6,645 nt of DNA, from contig PMKB01000061.1 in NCBI GenBank assembly GCA_003157595.1, positions 1-6,645 of the forward strand, read 5' to 3'. This document shows, piece after piece, positions 5,024 to 6,645 of the stretch (position 1 is the first letter of the stretch; every line of letters starts with the position of its first letter). The DNA is from Solirubrobacterales bacterium. GTDB taxonomy: Bacteria > Actinomycetota > Thermoleophilia > Solirubrobacterales > Solirubrobacteraceae. Below the pieces are notes generated by a model. That model saw only the letters and a program-made list of their open reading frames with translations. It searched no databases and was not told where the DNA came from. Both the position numbers and the translations under genes were made by a program.

Positions 5024-6481
5024 TCAGTGTGCCGGCGGCAGGAACGGCCGCAGCAGGCGCACCCGGCGGGCCGGCCGGTCCGTCGCGTCCTCGCGGCGGT
5101 CGGCGGAGCCGAGCGTGCCGACGATCGCCCTGGAGGCGAGGAAGCGCAGCGGTTCGGGCTCCCAGCGGCGGCTGTGGTGGCCGACCCACGGCAGCGTGAC
5201 GAGGTCGGAATCCCGGCGCAGGATCAGGTCGGCGAGCGTCGCGCCCGCGATATTGGCGGCGGCGACGCCGTGGCCGGTGTAGCCGCCGGCCGCGCCCAGG
5301 CCGCTGGCGCGGTCGAAGTTGACGCTCATGCTCCAGTCGCGTGGAGCCGCGAGCGGGCCGCCCCAGTGGTGGGTGATCTTCGCGTCCGCGGCGGCGGGGA
5401 ACGTCTGCCGCAGGGTCGCGACCAGGCGGGCGTGCACCTCGGCGTTGCGCTCGTTGGCGGGGTCGATCGGGCTGCGCAGGCGGTAGGGAGCGCCGCGGCC
5501 CCCGATCGCGATGCGCCCGTCGGGTGTGCGCTGGGCGTAGAAGAACAGGTGGTGGCGGTCGTCCACGAGCAGTCCGTCGCGCCAGCGCAGCGCCTCCCAG
5601 ACCCGCTCGCCCAGCGGCTCGGTCGCGATCATCAGCGAGTACAGCGGCAGGTAGCTGAGCGTCTTGCCGCGCAGCTGCGTGGTGTAGGCCTCGGTCGCGC
5701 GGATCACGATGTCGGCGCGCAGCGCTCCGGTGGCTGTGCGCACGCGGCCGACCTCGATCGCGCTGGCGGCGGTGCGCTCGTGGATCGTCACGCCGTGGCG
5801 CTCGCAGGCGCCGGCCAGCCCGCGGGCGAGCCGCGCCGGGTCGATCCGTGCGGCGTGCGGCGTGTAGCGCCCGCCGCGCAGCCCGGGCGCGTCGACCATC
5901 GCCGCCGTTTCGGCGCCCGACAGCAGCCGGCCGTCGGGGGTCTCGTGACCCACGGCCTCGGCCGCCGCGTCGCGGGCGCGCAGGCGCTGCCACTGCGGGG
6001 CGCTCGTCGCGAGCGTGAGTGCTCCCGCCTTGACGAAGCCGCAGTCGATCCGCTCGCCGGCGACGACCGCGGCGATCTGGTCGATCGCGTCGTGGGTGGC
6101 TCTCAGGGCGCGCGCGACGCGTTCGTCGCCCGGCGAGCAGCCGTAGGCCGAGGGACTGCCGGACAGCCCGCCGATCGCCCAGCCGCCGTTGCGCCCCGAC
6201 GGGCCGTAGCCGACGATCTCGCGTTCGAGCACCACGACGCGAAGGTCCGGCTGGCGCAGCTTCAGGTAGTAGGCGGTCCACAGGCCGGTGAAGCCGGCGC
6301 CGATGATCGCGACATCGCAGTCGCGCTCACCCGCAAGCGGCGGCCGGGGTGTCAGCGAGCCGGGGAACTGCGCGAGCCACAGGCTGCTCGCACGGTGCTG
6401 GGCCTCCGGGGAGCCCTCGTCAGCGCTGCGAGCGTCGAAACCAGCCAACGACCTCGACGCTGCATGACCGACTTGACTCAC
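5024..6481 (-). CDS. FAD-dependent oxidoreductase, DAO family (OrdL/PuuB-like)
   Basis: This 485-residue flavoprotein belongs to the D-amino-acid oxidase superfamily, whose members oxidise amines or amino acids; gamma-glutamylputrescine oxidase and the putative aminophosphonate oxidoreductases share its layout. SSLWLAQFPGSLTPRPPLAG (32-51) is the usual N-terminal lead, followed by the dinucleotide fold DVAIIGAGFTGLWTAYYL (56-73) with GxGxxG at 61-66 and acidic Glu86. SGRNGGW (95-101) is typical of the family. GYTGHGVAAANIAGATLADLI in the C-terminal third is the closing FAD-contact segment, and the tail SADRREDATDRPARRVRLL is a common ending. There is no signal peptide or clear membrane segment. 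The substrate cannot be named from sequence. The GTG start is the first available because an in-frame TAG lies four codons upstream, but no close Shine-Dalgarno supports it. TTG at codon 12 is an alternative, and residues 1-30 are not conserved-looking. Confidence 0.88.
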   Translation of the reverse strand: MSQVGHAASRSLAGFDARSADEGSPEAQHRASSLWLAQFPGSLTPRPPLAGERDCDVAIIGAGFTGLWTAYYLKLRQPDLRVVVLEREIVGYGPSGRNGGWAIGGLSGSPSAYGCSPGDERVARALRATHDAIDQIAAVVAGERIDCGFVKAGALTLATSAPQWQRLRARDAAAEAVGHETPDGRLLSGAETAAMVDAPGLRGGRYTPHAARIDPARLARGLAGACERHGVTIHERTAASAIEVGRVRTATGALRADIVIRATEAYTTQLRGKTLSYLPLYSLMIATEPLGERVWEALRWRDGLLVDDRHHLFFYAQRTPDGRIAIGGRGAPYRLRSPIDPANERNAEVHARLVATLRQTFPAAADAKITHHWGGPLAAPRDWSMSVNFDRASGLGAAGGYTGHGVAAANIAGATLADLILRRDSDLVTLPWVGHHSRRWEPEPLRFLASRAIVGTLGSADRREDATDRPARRVRLLRPFLPPAH

Positions 6482-6491
6482 GACTTGAGTC
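6475..6491. promoter_or_regulatory. Palindrome GACTCA-N5-TGAGTC across the oxidoreductase start codon (candidate operator)
   Basis: GACTCA (6475-6480) and TGAGTC (6486-6491) are exact inverted repeats with spacer CGACT. The same area also contains CGACTTGA twice as direct repeats (6469-6476 and 6481-6488). The GTG start (6479-6481) lies inside the palindrome, so a bound dimeric repressor would block the 5' end of the gene. The real start could instead be further downstream, with this site in the promoter or leader. The regulator is unknown. Confidence 0.4.
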
Positions 6492-6492
6492 T

Positions 6493-6526
6493 AGGACCTC
6501 GCGGGCGATTCCCGCGTGGCGGTCCT
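6493..6526 (-). promoter_or_regulatory. Two-part hairpin just upstream of the oxidoreductase
   Basis: Outer arms AGGACC/GGTCCT (6493-6498, 6521-6526) and inner arms CGCGGG/CCCGCG (6500-6505, 6511-6516) nest around the loop CGATT, with 1-nt and 4-nt bulges between the stems. In the direction of the oxidoreductase gene it ends 11 nt before the GTG and contains the only GAGG in the area. It could be a leader structure that hides the ribosome binding site, or a promoter-proximal binding site. Confidence 0.45.
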
Positions 6527-6589
6527 CGCTCGTCTGCGCCGCTCCCGTGTGCGAGCGATCCCGCGGTGCTCGGCCGGCCGCGCGGTCCG

Positions 6590-6622
6590 CCACCTCCCGG
6601 CCGTCACTGCGCCGGGAGGTGG
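6590..6622. terminator. 12-bp perfect inverted repeat (candidate terminator hairpin)
   Basis: CCACCTCCCGGC (6590-6601) and GCCGGGAGGTGG (6611-6622) form an exact 12-bp stem with a 9-nt loop, the longest perfect inverted repeat I found in the window. It lacks a T-run on both strands. Position and stability would suit the terminator of a minus-strand gene lying beyond the right edge, but that gene is not visible. Confidence 0.45.
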
Positions 6623-6645
6623 TCCGCCGCGGTCACTGCTTGAGG

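Larger units (their letters stand above)
6482..6645. other. Non-coding right end, rich in inverted repeats
   Basis: No gene is supported here on either strand. It should hold the promoter or leader of the oxidoreductase on the minus strand. Two strong inverted repeats (6493-6526, 6590-6622) and short direct repeats (GGTCCGCC at 6584 and 6621; GTCACTGC at 6603 and 6632) fill much of it. On the minus strand a frame entering from outside could end at TGA (6635-6633) just before the second hairpin, but only three codons would be visible, so it is not called. Confidence 0.6.

Noticed and set aside
6527..6557. CGCTCG/CGAGCG inverted repeat with a 19-nt loop
   Set aside because: Six-base arms of G/C-rich sequence with a long loop are expected by chance in this composition.
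4782..6643. Very long open frames at 4782-6281 (minus) and 4910-6643 (plus)
   Set aside because: Both cross the convergent gap and overlap the well-supported FAD oxidoreductase. Their products are repetitive Arg/Ala/Gly/Pro sequence without domains.

Overview
The window is GC-rich DNA with strong G/C at third codon positions, GTG starts and compact gene spacing. It reads as a high-GC actinobacterium. A Thermoleophilia/Solirubrobacterales-like host is my guess from overall style, not from a marker gene. No mobile element, rRNA, tRNA or CRISPR array was found.

Layout: (1) Positions 1-2291, minus strand: a tight operon for a multi-subunit 2-oxoacid (probably pyruvate):ferredoxin oxidoreductase, in the order gamma (porG), alpha (porA), beta (porB, cut by the left edge). 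No delta (2x[4Fe-4S] ferredoxin) subunit lies between gamma and beta. (2) Positions 2292-2504: a divergent intergenic region holding three tandem 24-bp units, each with a 19-bp interrupted palindrome, plus a fourth diverged palindrome with the same GTCC-N9-GGAC core nearer porG. (3) Positions 2505-3539, plus: a complete class I glyceraldehyde-3-phosphate dehydrogenase with a perfect AGGAGG ribosome binding site. (4) Positions 3623-4879, plus: an acetyl-CoA hydrolase/CoA-transferase family protein, preceded by a hairpin whose 3' arm overlaps its likely Shine-Dalgarno. (5) Positions 4880-5023: a convergent gap with two hairpins sharing a 9-bp repeat. (6) Positions 5024-6481, minus: an FAD-dependent oxidoreductase of the DAO family with a palindrome across its GTG start. 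(7) Positions 6482-6645: non-coding, with two strong inverted repeats.

The genes at 1-4879 fit together around the pyruvate/acetyl-CoA node. GAPDH drives the lower glycolytic (or gluconeogenic) step, the ferredoxin oxidoreductase interconverts pyruvate and acetyl-CoA with low-potential electrons, and the CoA-transferase/hydrolase exchanges CoA between acyl-CoA and a carboxylate such as acetate or succinate. The FAD oxidoreductase faces this cluster and looks functionally separate, probably amine or amino-acid oxidation.

The most interesting signal is not a protein. It is the palindrome array between por and gap, which looks like a set of operator sites (or leader hairpins) for an unidentified regulator that could co-control the two divergent units.
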